DNA of 64,000 nt from Algoriphagus aquimarinus (lineage in GTDB: Bacteria; Bacteroidota; Bacteroidia; Cytophagales; Cyclobacteriaceae): positions 62,001-126,000 of the forward strand of contig NZ_FOKK01000006.1 of the NCBI RefSeq assembly GCF_900112005.1. Reading direction: 5' to 3'. The position numbers were made by a program, and so were the translations under genes. The notes beneath the pieces are model-generated. The model was not told the origin of the DNA, ran no database searches, and saw nothing but the letters and a program-made list of their open reading frames with translations. Positions 25,280-35,175 of the stretch are shown piece after piece; position 1 is the first letter of the stretch, and each line of letters starts with the position of its first letter.

Positions 25280-26566
25280 TTACATTAAGTTCAGAATATC
25301 CATTCCGATATCCTTGCGGTAATAAGCCTGGTCCCAAGTGATTCCTTTTACAGTTGTGAAAGCGTTGCTCAGCGCTTCTTGCAAAGATTCACCTCTACCG
25401 GTCACGGCTATTACCCGACCACCTTGGTTGACTAATTCACCTTTGTCATTTCTACCGGTGCCAGCATGAAAAATCTCTGCGCCTACGACTGATTCTGGAA
25501 GGGAAATAACCTTTCCTTTTTCATAAGAACCAGGATATCCGCCACTCACCATTACTACTGTAGTGGCATAATCAGGAGAGATTTTCAATTCGTAAGAATC
25601 CAGCGTTCCGGTGCCAATGCCATGAAGTAAGTCTAAGAAATCACTTTCAATTCTAGGTAACACAGCCTCTGTTTCCGGATCACCCATGCGAACATTGTAC
25701 TCAATCACTTGTGGTTCTCCATCGTTATTCATTAGGCCAATGAATAAGAATCCTTTGTATGGTATATTTTCTTTTGCGAGGCCTTCTACTGTAGGCTTCA
25801 CTACCTTTTCTTCCACTTTGGCCATGAAGGCTTCATCTGCGAAAATCACAGGGCTTACAGCTCCCATTCCTCCGGTATTCAGTCCTGTATCGCCTTCTCC
25901 GATGCGTTTATAGTCTTTCGCCTCCGGCAAAATCTTATAGTTTTTCCCATCAGTAGCCACAAATACAGAAAGCTCAATTCCCGTAAGAAATTCTTCAATC
26001 ACTACCTTGGAAGATGCTTCGCCGAATTTTTTATCTAAAAGCATTTCCTTCAAAGAAGCTTTGGCTTCCTCCAGTGTCAAGCAGATCAGTACGCCTTTTC
26101 CAGCGGCAAGTCCATCTGCTTTCAATACGATAGGAAGATTTTGTTTGTCCAAATAAGCTAAGCCTGCATCCAGTTGAGCGGCCGTGAAGGTCTCATAGGC
26201 TGCTGTTGGGACGTTGTTCCGCTGCATAAATCGCTTAGAAAAGTCCTTGCTTCCTTCTAGAGTAGCACCAAGTTGAGATGGTCCTACTACTGGGATTTCG
26301 GCAGTTTCTGGTTGTGCCAATAGGTAATCAACGATTCCTTTGACCAAAGGCTCTTCTGGGCCTACGACTACTAGACCTATATTTTCGGATGTGATAAAAT
26401 CTCGGATTGCATCAAAATCAGTGATGCTGATATTGACATTGGTAGCTATGTTTTCTGTGCCAGCATTACCTGGAGCTACATATAATTGGGTACAATTGTT
26501 ACTTTGTACGATCTTCCAAGCGAAAGCATGTTCTCTGCCTCCACTTCCTAATAAGAGTATATTCAT
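25280..26566 (-). CDS. purD: Phosphoribosylamine-glycine ligase (GAR synthetase)
   Basis: 428 residues, normal length. It performs the second step of purine synthesis: phosphoribosylamine + glycine + ATP to GAR. The N-terminal LLLGSGGREHAFAWK, then VVGPEEPLVKGIVD, the ATP-grasp segments VLKADGLAAGKGV and KVVIEEFLTGIELSVFVATD, and PEAKDYKRIGEGDTGLNTGG are all typical. It is a single gene in its pathway here, between ricT and recQ on the same strand, with spacers of 43 and 14 bases that allow one transcript. Confidence 0.96.
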   Translation of the reverse strand: MNILLLGSGGREHAFAWKIVQSNNCTQLYVAPGNAGTENIATNVNISITDFDAIRDFITSENIGLVVVGPEEPLVKGIVDYLLAQPETAEIPVVGPSQLGATLEGSKDFSKRFMQRNNVPTAAYETFTAAQLDAGLAYLDKQNLPIVLKADGLAAGKGVLICLTLEEAKASLKEMLLDKKFGEASSKVVIEEFLTGIELSVFVATDGKNYKILPEAKDYKRIGEGDTGLNTGGMGAVSPVIFADEAFMAKVEEKVVKPTVEGLAKENIPYKGFLFIGLMNNDGEPQVIEYNVRMGDPETEAVLPRIESDFLDLLHGIGTGTLDSYELKISPDYATTVVMVSGGYPGSYEKGKVISLPESVVGAEIFHAGTGRNDKGELVNQGGRVIAVTGRGESLQEALSNAFTTVKGITWDQAYYRKDIGMDILNLM

Positions 26567-26580
26567 TGACTCAGTTCAAG

Positions 26581-28758
26581 TTAATTAGCATGCTCAGAGA
26601 TGAATTTGATTCGGTAGACTCGCAATTCGTCTTCTGCAAAATCTTCATCCTCCAATTCTTCTAAGGCTGCTTTAATCTGATCACTCGTAGCGTTCATGAA
26701 ATAATCGTGGAGCATATCCTCCCGATCTTCATCCATGATACTCTCTATGTAGTAATCTATATTTAGTTTAGTTCCGCTATAAATGATCTGCTCTATTTCG
26801 TGAAGAAGATCACTTACACTCATGTTGAGGTTTTCGGCGACCTCATCCAGACCAATCTTGCGGTCGATTTGCTGGATTATTGAAATTTTCACTTTAGATC
26901 TCGTCCCTGATGATTTGACTACAACATCAGAAGCAGTTTCGATCTCATTCTCCTCCACGTAATTCGAGATCAACTTCAAGAATGAAGACCCGAATTTAAC
27001 GACTTTTCCCATACCAACTCCTATGATTTGAGCTAGCTCCTCACGTGTAGTTGGATATACGGTTGCCATTTCTTCCAAAGACGGATCCTGAAAGATGACA
27101 TAAGGAGGAAGACCTTTGGAACGGGCTACTTTTTTACGTTCTGCTTTCAGCAGTTCAAATAGCTTTTCATCATATGCGATGCCTGCACTGATAACTAATT
27201 CAGCCTGTCCTGTCTGTACCTCTGCTGCGAAATCATGATCATTATATAGACCGATTTCAAAAGGAGATTCAAGGAAATCCTTGCCTTTAGGAGTGATTTT
27301 CAGGACACCATAACTTTCAATGTCCTTTTCAAGCATATTCAGAATCATCACCTGACGGATTACACCTATCCAGGTTTTCTCTGTGCTATCTTTTCCTTTT
27401 CCGTAGACTGGAAGTTTGTCGTGCGAATAACTCGATACGTAATCAGTTGACTCGCCTAAGATTACCTTCACTAAATGCTCAAGGCCAAAGCGCTCGTTGG
27501 TTTGCTGAGCTGCCTCTAAAACAATGCTGACCATGTCCATTCCTTCGAAAGTCTCTCGAGCTCTCTTACAGTTGTCACAGAAGCCACAATCATCGTTCAT
27601 CGTCTCGCCGAAGTAATTCAAGATGAATTTTCTTCTACAAACGCCCGTTTCAGCAAATGCTGCCATTTCCTGCAGGAGGATTCTAGCATTTTCTCGCTCG
27701 GTGACTGGTTTGTCTTTGTTGAACTTGTCCAGTTTTACGATGTCTTCATATCGGTAAAACATAAGGCAATGCCCTTCTAGTCCATCACGTCCCGCACGAC
27801 CAGTTTCCTGATAGTATCCTTCCAAAGATTTTGGCACATCGTAATGAATCACATATCGCACATCAGGCTTGTCAATTCCCATCCCAAATGCAATCGTAGC
27901 TACGATTACATCAAGTTCTTCATTGAGGAAATCATCCTGAGTCTTAATTCTAACTGAGGAATCCAGACCGGCATGATAAGGGGCTGCATTGACTTGATTC
28001 ACTTTGAGAAGCTGGGCAATTTCCTCTACTTTTTTGCGGCTGAGGCAATAGATGATTCCAGACTTTCCTTTGTGTCCTTTGATGAATTTGATCAAATCCT
28101 TCTTTGAGTCATTCTTTACTTTGGGACGAATCTCATAGAAAAGATTGGTTCTGTTAAAGGAAGACTTAAATAAGTCTGCCTCTTCCATCTGAAGGTTGCG
28201 CTGTATGTCTTGCTGCACTTTTGGAGTGGCAGTAGCTGTGAGTGCAATGATTGGTAAATTAGGTGCTATCTGAGCAATTATTGATTTGATTCTTCTGTAC
28301 TCAGGACGGAAATCATGTCCCCATTCGGAGATACAATGTGCTTCATCAATGGCTACAAAACTCAGTTCTACAGATTTGAGAAACTCGACATTTTCCTCCT
28401 TCGTCAAAGACTCCGGAGCGACGTATAGTAGTTTCGTCTTTTTACTACGAACTTCACTTTTGACGCGTGCTGCCTCAGATTTATTCAGGGTTGAGTTCAG
28501 GAAATGGGCATTTATTCCCAAGGCCTGCAACTGATCTACCTGATTTTTCATCAAAGCAATTAAAGGAGAAATGACTATAGCTGTCCCATCCTTGATTACG
28601 GCGGGTAATTGATAGCACAAAGATTTGCCAGCGCCCGTAGGCATTATGACGAATGTATTTCGTTTGTTAAGCAAGTTATCGACGATCAATTCCTGATTTC
28701 CTCGGAACTGACTGAATCCAAAGATTTTTTTAAGATCTGCTTTTACTTTTTCTTCCAC
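26581..28758 (-). CDS. recQ: ATP-dependent DNA helicase RecQ
   Basis: 725 residues. The helicase core has Walker A in MPTGAGKSLCYQLPA near 39-53, the DEAH-type box in FVAIDEAHCISEWGHDFRPE near 135-154, LTATATPKVQQDI, and motif VI QETGRAGRDG near 325. The RQC zinc-binding Cys residues follow (GVCRRKFILNYFGE, then CGFCDNCKRA). A winged-helix and HRDC domain (SLEEMATVYPTTREELAQI near 580) precede a further C-terminal helical region that is typical of the longer Bacteroidota form. It unwinds DNA 3' to 5' in recombination and fork repair. It may be co-transcribed with purD. Confidence 0.95.
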   Translation of the reverse strand: MEEKVKADLKKIFGFSQFRGNQELIVDNLLNKRNTFVIMPTGAGKSLCYQLPAVIKDGTAIVISPLIALMKNQVDQLQALGINAHFLNSTLNKSEAARVKSEVRSKKTKLLYVAPESLTKEENVEFLKSVELSFVAIDEAHCISEWGHDFRPEYRRIKSIIAQIAPNLPIIALTATATPKVQQDIQRNLQMEEADLFKSSFNRTNLFYEIRPKVKNDSKKDLIKFIKGHKGKSGIIYCLSRKKVEEIAQLLKVNQVNAAPYHAGLDSSVRIKTQDDFLNEELDVIVATIAFGMGIDKPDVRYVIHYDVPKSLEGYYQETGRAGRDGLEGHCLMFYRYEDIVKLDKFNKDKPVTERENARILLQEMAAFAETGVCRRKFILNYFGETMNDDCGFCDNCKRARETFEGMDMVSIVLEAAQQTNERFGLEHLVKVILGESTDYVSSYSHDKLPVYGKGKDSTEKTWIGVIRQVMILNMLEKDIESYGVLKITPKGKDFLESPFEIGLYNDHDFAAEVQTGQAELVISAGIAYDEKLFELLKAERKKVARSKGLPPYVIFQDPSLEEMATVYPTTREELAQIIGVGMGKVVKFGSSFLKLISNYVEENEIETASDVVVKSSGTRSKVKISIIQQIDRKIGLDEVAENLNMSVSDLLHEIEQIIYSGTKLNIDYYIESIMDEDREDMLHDYFMNATSDQIKAALEELEDEDFAEDELRVYRIKFISEHAN

Positions 28759-28854
28759 TTGTTAGGGGGCTAAAAGGGTAACTAAAGCCTGTAAACAGGA
28801 ATGATTTATTACATTTATACCCAGGTTCAAAACTAGTTATAAACGCAGGTAAAA

Positions 28855-29823
28855 TTGAATTTAGCTAAAAATATTAGAAAAACAGCCACGAGAGTATTGC
28901 AAAACGAGGCGCAGGCAGTGTTAAATCTTGTTGATTTTTTAGATAGTGATTTTGAAGCCTGTGTTGAGCATATTTTGGTTTCCAAAGGCAGGGTGGTAAT
29001 TACGGGTGTTGGAAAAAGTGCACTTATAGCCAATAAGATTGTGGCTACGCTTAATTCGACGGGTACTCCAGCTCTTTTTATGCACGCTGCAGACGCTATT
29101 CATGGAGATCTTGGGATGATATTGGAAGATGATATTGTCATCTGCATCTCCAAAAGTGGTAGCACGCCAGAGATCAAAGTATTGGTCCCTCTACTCAAAA
29201 AACTTGGTTCCAAGCTCGTGGCTTTGGTGAGTAATCCTAAAAGTTACCTTGCTGAGCAGGCTGATTTTGTATTGAATGCCAGTATAGGGGAAGAAGCATG
29301 TCCTCATAATTTGGCTCCCACCACGAGTACCACAGCCCATATGGCGCTTGGAGATGCTTTGGCAGTTTGCTTACTCGAGGCTAGAGGTTTTACCTCTGAG
29401 GATTTTGCCAAATACCATCCTGGTGGTTCTTTGGGCAAGCAGTTGTATCTTAGAGTGGGAGATGTGTTGGGAGGAAATGAAATTCCAGTCGTTACTGAAA
29501 ATGCGGGATTAGCTGAGGTAATTCTTGAAATATCGGGGAAAAGACTAGGAGCTACGTCAGTAATTGATTCAGAAGGAAATTTAAAAGGAATTATCACTGA
29601 TGGAGATTTACGAAGAATGCTGCAAAAATCGCTTGACATTCATTTGCTCAAGGCGTCTGACATCATGACTATAAACCCCAAATCCATTTCAACCCAAGAA
29701 TACGCCATTCGTGCACTGAATATGATGCGAAATCATAATATCACTCAACTAGTGGCGATGAATGGGGATAAAATCGCAGGTTTTGTCCATATTCATGAAT
29801 TGATGAAAGAAGGAATTGTTTAA
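28855..29823 (+). CDS. kdsD: Arabinose-5-phosphate isomerase (KdsD/KpsF family), TTG start
   Basis: 322 residues. The SIS domain (about 30-180) has GRVVITGVGKSALIANKI, HGDLGMILEDDIVICISKSG and CPHNLAPTTSTTAHMALGDA; two CBS domains follow (about 205-322, with GIITDGDLRR). It interconverts ribulose and arabinose 5-phosphates for Kdo synthesis in lipopolysaccharide. The only start compatible with the family length is TTG at 28855: a stop lies five codons upstream and the first in-frame ATG is well inside the SIS domain. It is followed after eight bases by a nucleotide-sugar gene, forming a small envelope-sugar operon, and is divergent from recQ. Confidence 0.93.
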   Translation: MNLAKNIRKTATRVLQNEAQAVLNLVDFLDSDFEACVEHILVSKGRVVITGVGKSALIANKIVATLNSTGTPALFMHAADAIHGDLGMILEDDIVICISKSGSTPEIKVLVPLLKKLGSKLVALVSNPKSYLAEQADFVLNASIGEEACPHNLAPTTSTTAHMALGDALAVCLLEARGFTSEDFAKYHPGGSLGKQLYLRVGDVLGGNEIPVVTENAGLAEVILEISGKRLGATSVIDSEGNLKGIITDGDLRRMLQKSLDIHLLKASDIMTINPKSISTQEYAIRALNMMRNHNITQLVAMNGDKIAGFVHIHELMKEGIV

Positions 29824-29831
29824 TTTTTGAC

Positions 29832-30902
29832 ATGCACGATAAACCCTATATTCTTATAATGGCCGGAGGTATTGGCTCTAGATTTTGGCCTTATAGCCGA
29901 AGGAAGAGGCCAAAACAATTTTTGGATATACTAGGAACAGGTCGTACACTCTTGCAAATGACGTTTGATCGATTTGCAGATATTGCCGAGCCTGAGCAGT
30001 TTGTTGTCATTACTTATAGAAAATACCTTCCGCTAGTTAAAGAGCAATTACCGGAATTGAAGGATCATCAGATTCTTACCGAGCCTATGCGGAAAAATAC
30101 AGCGAGCTGTATTGCCTATGCCACGTACAGAATCCATTCGTTGGACCCAGAAGCTACTATAATAGTTACTCCTGCTGATCACCTGATTCTTCAGGAAAGG
30201 AAATTCACTCGTACTTTAAGTAAGGCTGTTGAAGAAGCGCAGGAGGGGAAGTTAATCACTCTCGGTATACAGCCAAATAGGCCAGAAACTGGTTATGGGT
30301 ATATTCAATATATAGAAAAGCCTGGAGCACTCGCTTTTAGAGTAAAGACCTTCACTGAAAAACCCAACTCAAAACTTGCAAAAACCTTTTTGGAAAGTGG
30401 TGACTTTGTATGGAATTCAGGAATGTTTGTTTGGCAAGCCAAGAGTCTTATTCATGCCTTTGAAAAGCATATGCCGGATATGGCAGAGGTTTTTGAAGAG
30501 GGAAAGGGTATATATGGGACTGATAAAGAGGCTGAATTTGTGTCACGTGCCTATACTCAATTGAAAAATATATCCATAGACTACGGAGTAATGGAAAAGT
30601 CAAATCATGTGTATGTGATTCTAGGTGATTTTGGCTGGTCAGATTTGGGTTCTTGGAATAGCTTGTATGATCTGAGAGAGAAGGATGAAAATAACAATGT
30701 GGTAGATGCAAACGCAATTCTCTACGATACTGAAAACAGCTACATTAAAGTAGATAGTGGTAAATTAGTGGTCGTACAGGGTCTCGATAATTACTTGGTG
30801 AATGAGACAGATAATGTGCTGCTAATCTGCAAACTAGACGCAGAGAAGAAGTTCCGTGAGTTTGTTTCCAATGCCAAAAAGAAAGGCGAGGATTTTATCT
30901 GA
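29832..30902 (+). CDS. manC: Mannose-1-phosphate guanylyltransferase
   Basis: 356 residues; the nucleotidyltransferase domain without the C-terminal isomerase half. The signature is MAGGIGSRFWPYSRRKRPKQ near residue 10; PMRKNTASCIAYA near 83, VTPADHLI near 110, TGYGYIQY near 155, FTEKPN and FVWNSGMFVW near 195 complete the active site. It makes GDP-mannose from mannose 1-phosphate and GTP for cell-surface glycans. It is separated by eight bases from kdsD and probably translated from the same message. The ABC-F/CMP-Kdo genes are not nearby. Symbol by family. Confidence 0.93.
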   Translation: MHDKPYILIMAGGIGSRFWPYSRRKRPKQFLDILGTGRTLLQMTFDRFADIAEPEQFVVITYRKYLPLVKEQLPELKDHQILTEPMRKNTASCIAYATYRIHSLDPEATIIVTPADHLILQERKFTRTLSKAVEEAQEGKLITLGIQPNRPETGYGYIQYIEKPGALAFRVKTFTEKPNSKLAKTFLESGDFVWNSGMFVWQAKSLIHAFEKHMPDMAEVFEEGKGIYGTDKEAEFVSRAYTQLKNISIDYGVMEKSNHVYVILGDFGWSDLGSWNSLYDLREKDENNNVVDANAILYDTENSYIKVDSGKLVVVQGLDNYLVNETDNVLLICKLDAEKKFREFVSNAKKKGEDFI

Positions 30903-31005
30903 TTTTTATCAAAAAAATGTAGTTAGGTTTACCCAGATGAGCTATCCCGCTTCTCCAGAAGCAAGATATGATTTTGATTTTCTTAGTTAATGTAAAAGCT
31001 GAGAT

Positions 31006-32253
31006 TTACCCCAGTCGATTGATTACATCTTCGAAGAGCTGTTCGTTTACTACGGCCACACCACCCAAAAGGCCTACATCTTCACCTAATTGATAAAGTA
31101 CGAGTTGTGATTTTTCGCGTGACTTGGCCATGCTGTAGATATTCAAGGCCTGTTGAATCGGAGTGATCAAGTATTGATTGGCTTCGGCTACAGACCCACC
31201 GATGATGATCAACTCAGGGTTGAGCACTTGGATCAGCATGGAGATTCCTCTTCCAAGATCCAAGCCAGCTTCGGATAGAATGGTGATCGCTCGCTGGTCA
31301 CCAGACAAAGCGGCTTCTACCACAAGACTAGGCTCTATACTGCTTTCCTGGTTTCTCGCCATTCGAGCTAGTATGCTGTCTTTATCTAGCTTGATAGCTT
31401 CCTCCGCCATTTTGACGATAGCCGTTCCGGAGGCTACAGCCTCCAAACATCCTTTTTTGCCGCAAATACAGGTGACATCTCTGGATTCGAAAATAGGAGA
31501 GTGGCTAAACTCGCCCGCGAAACCAGATCCGCCTTGGTAAAGTTTGCCGTCTATGATGATACCAAGTCCGATTCCCCAACCTATGAAGAGTCCAAGGACA
31601 TTCTTGTAATGATGATCAGTAGCGAATTTGAATTCCGCTAAGGTCATGGCGCGGGCATCATTTTCCAGGAATATTTTTTTAGAAAATCTTGTTTCCAGGT
31701 TTTCAAGAAGCGTGTTTTTGCCAAATCTCAGGTAAGTATAATTTACTCCCCCGATGGAATCGGTTAAGCCAGGCATGGAGAATCCTATGGCAATTACTTT
31801 CTCCTGAGGAATTCCAGTTTTGATGAGGTACGCTTCGATTAGCTCACAGATATGGTCAAAAGTCTCCTTCTCGTTATCTAAGCTAATTTTATGGCTTTCT
31901 TTTTCTGTTTCAATAGTTTGATTGCAGGAATAGAGCGCGAGGTTCATGTTGAACTTTGAAAGGTCGACAGACAACACGTAGAATGCATCGGGTGCAAGTC
32001 TGTACAGATCAGGTTTCCTGCCGCCTTGGGATTCGGCACGTCCCTGTTTGATTACTTCGCCACTTGTCATCAGGTCTCCCAATAGTGAATTGACTGTCGG
32101 TAAGGATATTCCTACTTCAGCACAGATCTCACTTGCAGTGTTGGCGCCTTTGGCGTAGAGGTTCTTAATAATCTTAATTTTGTTGAGGTAGCTTTTGATT
32201 TCTACCACTCCGTCCATTTTATCGATTACCTGTTGAGGGTTTATTAGATGCAT
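31006..32253 (-). CDS. ROK-family transcriptional regulator (NagC/XylR type)
   Basis: 415 residues. The N-terminal 75 residues are a winged helix-turn-helix (NTASEICAEVGISLPTVNSL). The sugar-kinase-like ROK domain follows with FSMPGLTD, FLENDARAMTLAEF, LFIGWGIGLGIIIDGKLY and the zinc motif CICGKKGCLEAVASG near 270-284. The combination of DNA-binding and ROK domains marks a sugar-responsive repressor rather than a kinase. Its target is not evident: the divergent neighbour at 32470 is a cupin of the sugar-isomerase type, 216 bases away, and is a plausible regulated gene. Convergent with manC. Confidence 0.9.
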   Translation of the reverse strand: MHLINPQQVIDKMDGVVEIKSYLNKIKIIKNLYAKGANTASEICAEVGISLPTVNSLLGDLMTSGEVIKQGRAESQGGRKPDLYRLAPDAFYVLSVDLSKFNMNLALYSCNQTIETEKESHKISLDNEKETFDHICELIEAYLIKTGIPQEKVIAIGFSMPGLTDSIGGVNYTYLRFGKNTLLENLETRFSKKIFLENDARAMTLAEFKFATDHHYKNVLGLFIGWGIGLGIIIDGKLYQGGSGFAGEFSHSPIFESRDVTCICGKKGCLEAVASGTAIVKMAEEAIKLDKDSILARMARNQESSIEPSLVVEAALSGDQRAITILSEAGLDLGRGISMLIQVLNPELIIIGGSVAEANQYLITPIQQALNIYSMAKSREKSQLVLYQLGEDVGLLGGVAVVNEQLFEDVINRLG

Positions 32254-32469
32254 AGGTTCAAGTTGAGCTTGAATTACGGTAATTTTTAATTTTCAAAAAA
32301 TACTTTTCAAAAAAAATAAGGTAACCGAAGCCTATTTGTTGAGATATCGAGTAATAATTAGATGTTTATGACCTGTTTTGATAAAATAATTTGAATTCAA
32401 AGAGATTAATGAGGACTTTATATTATAAATGAAATAAGTATTTTTGAGAAACGTATCACTGAAAACAAT

Positions 32470-32991
32470 ATGAATTTAATAGACATTGATGCCGATCTGG
32501 GCAAAGCAGAGGTATTCAGAAAAGTTGAAGACTTTTTGACTGAAAAAGGGTTTAGGATTTCTAAGGTAGATCAGACCAGGCCTTGGGGCGGTTTTTTTGT
32601 GCTGGATGAAAGTCAGATTCGGGAATTTAGAGCTATGTTTTTTGAGGATGTTACGCTTTCAGAAGAGCAACTAGAACAGAAGCTAAGCCCTAAATTTTTA
32701 TTGGTGGCACCTGGAGCTCGTCTTTCTTGGCAGTATCATTTCCGAAGAGCAGAGCTTTGGAAGTTGATTAACGGCGTGTCGGGAATTGTAAGGAGCGAAA
32801 CTGATGAACTTGGGGAAATGAAACAAATGCAGCTAAGTGAGACAGTGTCATTGAAACAAGGAGAACGTCACCGTCTGGTTGGTTTGGACACTTGGGGTAT
32901 AGTAGCTGAAATATGGATGCACGTGGACCCAGAAAATCCTTCCAATGAAGATGATATTGTGAGGGTGGAAGATGACTATTCTAGAAAATAA
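32470..32991 (+). CDS. Cupin protein, sugar-phosphate isomerase-like
   Basis: 173 residues forming a single cupin barrel. RPWGGFFVL near 38 and the metal-site segment LSWQYHFRRAELWKLINGVS near 88-107 resemble the mannose-6-phosphate isomerase type II cupins; GERHRLVGLDTWGIVAEIW near 138 provides the second cupin motif. Often annotated as phosphoheptose isomerase in this phylum, without experimental support that I know of. Its placement near manC and divergent from a ROK regulator suits a sugar-phosphate role. A possible -7 element TATTTTTG is at 32439-32446. A strong hairpin follows the stop. Confidence 0.75.
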   Translation: MNLIDIDADLGKAEVFRKVEDFLTEKGFRISKVDQTRPWGGFFVLDESQIREFRAMFFEDVTLSEEQLEQKLSPKFLLVAPGARLSWQYHFRRAELWKLINGVSGIVRSETDELGEMKQMQLSETVSLKQGERHRLVGLDTWGIVAEIWMHVDPENPSNEDDIVRVEDDYSRK

Positions 32992-32996
32992 AAAAA

Positions 32997-33019
32997 AAGC
33001 TCGGGTTTAGCCCGAGCTT
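32997..33019. terminator. Hairpin between the cupin gene and the small Lacal_2735-like gene
   Basis: A 9-bp perfect stem (AAGCTCGGG with CCCGAGCTT) and a 5-base loop. On the minus strand it is followed by nine T, a strong terminator for the leftward small gene. For the rightward cupin gene the T-run is lacking, though the stem lies directly after its stop. Confidence 0.75.
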
Positions 33020-33185
33020 AAAAAGATTAATGCTTGTCGTCTGTAGCTCAATCACCCTTAAATAAACTAATCAGTTAAAAAAAAATTCTACAAGACTAGC
33101 TGAAACAGTGATTGAATATACTTGTAATTATCTGAAAATCAAAATACTGCGTTTAAAAAGTGATTTTTGTAACATGAAACGCTTT

Positions 33186-33347
33186 TTACGCTAAGTCAAT
33201 CTTTTTGGCGATCTCTTCAGCTTCAGCTGCCAGACGGTCTGCTTCCTTCCTATTTACTTGCGATGCTTTGTGCACTTCCGCTAATTTTTTGGAATAAGCT
33301 TCCTGTAGTTTTTCCTTTTCTGATTTCTTATTAAATAATCCGAACAT
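33186..33347 (-). CDS. Lacal_2735-family small protein
   Basis: A 53-residue protein starting MFGLFNKKSEKEKLQEAY and continuing with HKASQVNRKEADRLAAEAEE. This helical, highly charged pattern matches the small Lacal_2735 family, widespread in Bacteroidota and without known function. It begins at the ATG at 33347 and ends 167 bases before the terminator at 32997-33019. It is too short for most ORF finders. No membrane segment apart from the short hydrophobic start. Confidence 0.75.
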   Translation of the reverse strand: MFGLFNKKSEKEKLQEAYSKKLAEVHKASQVNRKEADRLAAEAEEIAKKIDLA

Positions 33348-33393
33348 AAGAGTTTTAGGAGAATAACCTGTGAGGTAATAGAATTGTTATGGG

Positions 33394-34962
33394 TTAGTTG
33401 AAATTGAGAAGGCTACTAATGGATTCTTCTTGGATCTCATCGTCTTTATAATTGATTAAATCTTCCAGTCGTCCAGCTGGATTATAGTATCTCCAAGGCC
33501 CTTCTTTTCTTCCATCTTTCATTTGACCTTCAGATGCTTTTCTGCCATTTTCATGGTAGAAAAGCCAAGTTCCACCAGCTTTTCCGGAGTTGTAATTGCC
33601 TTCTGACTCCTTCTTACCATTGACATAGTAAGTGATTCTAGTCCCATTACCATCTTTCAGAGTGCCTTTGTCCAAAGTTTTAGTTCCGTCATAAGTTTTG
33701 TAATCACTTATATTCATGAGGCGGCCATTGTCCCAAAATTCTTCTTGAGTAAGCTGCTTATTGTCATAGAAAAGTCCCCAGATTCCATTTTCGAATCCGA
33801 TGTTATAGCTTCCTACAGATTTCAGTTGACCTCCATCGTAGTAATAAACCCACTGGCCATTTTCAAGACCGAGTGTATATTCGCCTTCAGCTACTAAGAT
33901 TCCGATTTTGTTGAAATATTTCCAAAGGCCAGTTTTGAGGTCATTTCTATATTCACCGACTGAGTAGATTTCTCCATCAGGGAAAAAGCTTTTCCATATC
34001 CCTGTTTTCATTCCAGTTTGATATTTCCCTGATACAGAGACTTCTCCTGTGCTGTGATATTCTACATAATCACCTACTGGAACCCCTAATTCGTAAGTTT
34101 TACGTTTAGCAACTGCCTTGTTTGGATAGTATTCTTCCCAAGTTCCTACCGCTATACCATTCTCATATCTTTCTATTCTTGCAAGCCTTTGATTTTCGTA
34201 GAAATACCTCCAAGTGCCAATCCGCTTACCATTTGCATCGAAAAACTCCTCCGATTCTTTCGCTTTGGTGCCTGGGAAATAGCGTATCCATTCGCCTATT
34301 TTTTTGCCATTTTTATAAGTCCCTTCTTCGACCACTAGATTTGGATAGGTTAGTCTTTTGAAGGATCCGTCCAGTTCCCCTCCTTTATATACCGCCTCAG
34401 TGATTAATACTCCTTCTTGATCGTATTCTAAAAAAGGACCTTCTCTTACTCCATTGACATAAAACTCTCTAACGGCGAGCTCTCCGAATGCATAATACTG
34501 TAACCATTGACCAGTTTTTTTGCTGTTTTCATACTGACCTTCTATAGAGATTTGGTTTGGATCAATGTAATCTGGAACACCAGTTCTGCCAAAATATTCT
34601 ATGTATTTCCCTACAATAACTGAATCCTTAAAAACCATTTCTTTCTTCAAAGCCCCTTCAGCATCGTATAATTTGGAAGTGCCAAAAAGTATCCCATCTC
34701 TGTATTCTGCTACCGCCTTTCTTTTACCATCGGGATAAAAACTGCTCCAAGTACCTTCTCGTTTCCCATTTTTAAAGGTGCCTTCAGTGAGTAAAGTATT
34801 AGTTTTTGGATTGTAATATTTCCATAAACCTTCTCTTGTTACATTGGTAAGAACTCCAGTTGCCATCAGTGTTGAGTCCGAATTGTATTGGCGAACTATA
34901 GCACTTTCTTGCGCAAACAGTGGAGTGCTAAGAAGGATTAATGCGATTAGGATGTATTTCAT
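33394..34962 (-). CDS. Exported MORN/YwqK-repeat protein
   Basis: 522 residues from the ATG at 34962, which opens a signal peptide (MKYILIALILLSTPLFAQ); 14 extra codons upstream are unlikely. The rest is about 18 consecutive copies of a 20-23 residue unit of the form G-x-W-x-x-Y-x-x-x-G-x-x-x-x-E-x-x-Y-x-x-G-x-x-x (for example TGLWKYFNKIGILVAEGEY). These are MORN-like repeats of the YwqK antitoxin type. Repeats of this kind form an extended beta sheet; the protein probably sits in the periplasm or outside. No enzyme domain is attached. Function unknown. Confidence 0.85.
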   Translation of the reverse strand: MKYILIALILLSTPLFAQESAIVRQYNSDSTLMATGVLTNVTREGLWKYYNPKTNTLLTEGTFKNGKREGTWSSFYPDGKRKAVAEYRDGILFGTSKLYDAEGALKKEMVFKDSVIVGKYIEYFGRTGVPDYIDPNQISIEGQYENSKKTGQWLQYYAFGELAVREFYVNGVREGPFLEYDQEGVLITEAVYKGGELDGSFKRLTYPNLVVEEGTYKNGKKIGEWIRYFPGTKAKESEEFFDANGKRIGTWRYFYENQRLARIERYENGIAVGTWEEYYPNKAVAKRKTYELGVPVGDYVEYHSTGEVSVSGKYQTGMKTGIWKSFFPDGEIYSVGEYRNDLKTGLWKYFNKIGILVAEGEYTLGLENGQWVYYYDGGQLKSVGSYNIGFENGIWGLFYDNKQLTQEEFWDNGRLMNISDYKTYDGTKTLDKGTLKDGNGTRITYYVNGKKESEGNYNSGKAGGTWLFYHENGRKASEGQMKDGRKEGPWRYYNPAGRLEDLINYKDDEIQEESISSLLNFN

Positions 34963-35175
34963 ATGATTATATTTATTTCTTAGCGGCAATATGTAATCTC
35001 TCATACCTGATAATCATCTTGGTGTGGGATGCATGATGTATGATCAGTTTCATATGGCTTTGTTTCGAATTGATTCAGGGGGAAAACTGAATCTGTCAAA
35101 AAGAGAATCTGAATAGTGTACGAATGTTCTCGATTCCTGTTTAAAAATAAGTTAATTCCAGCTTTATCTCATTTT

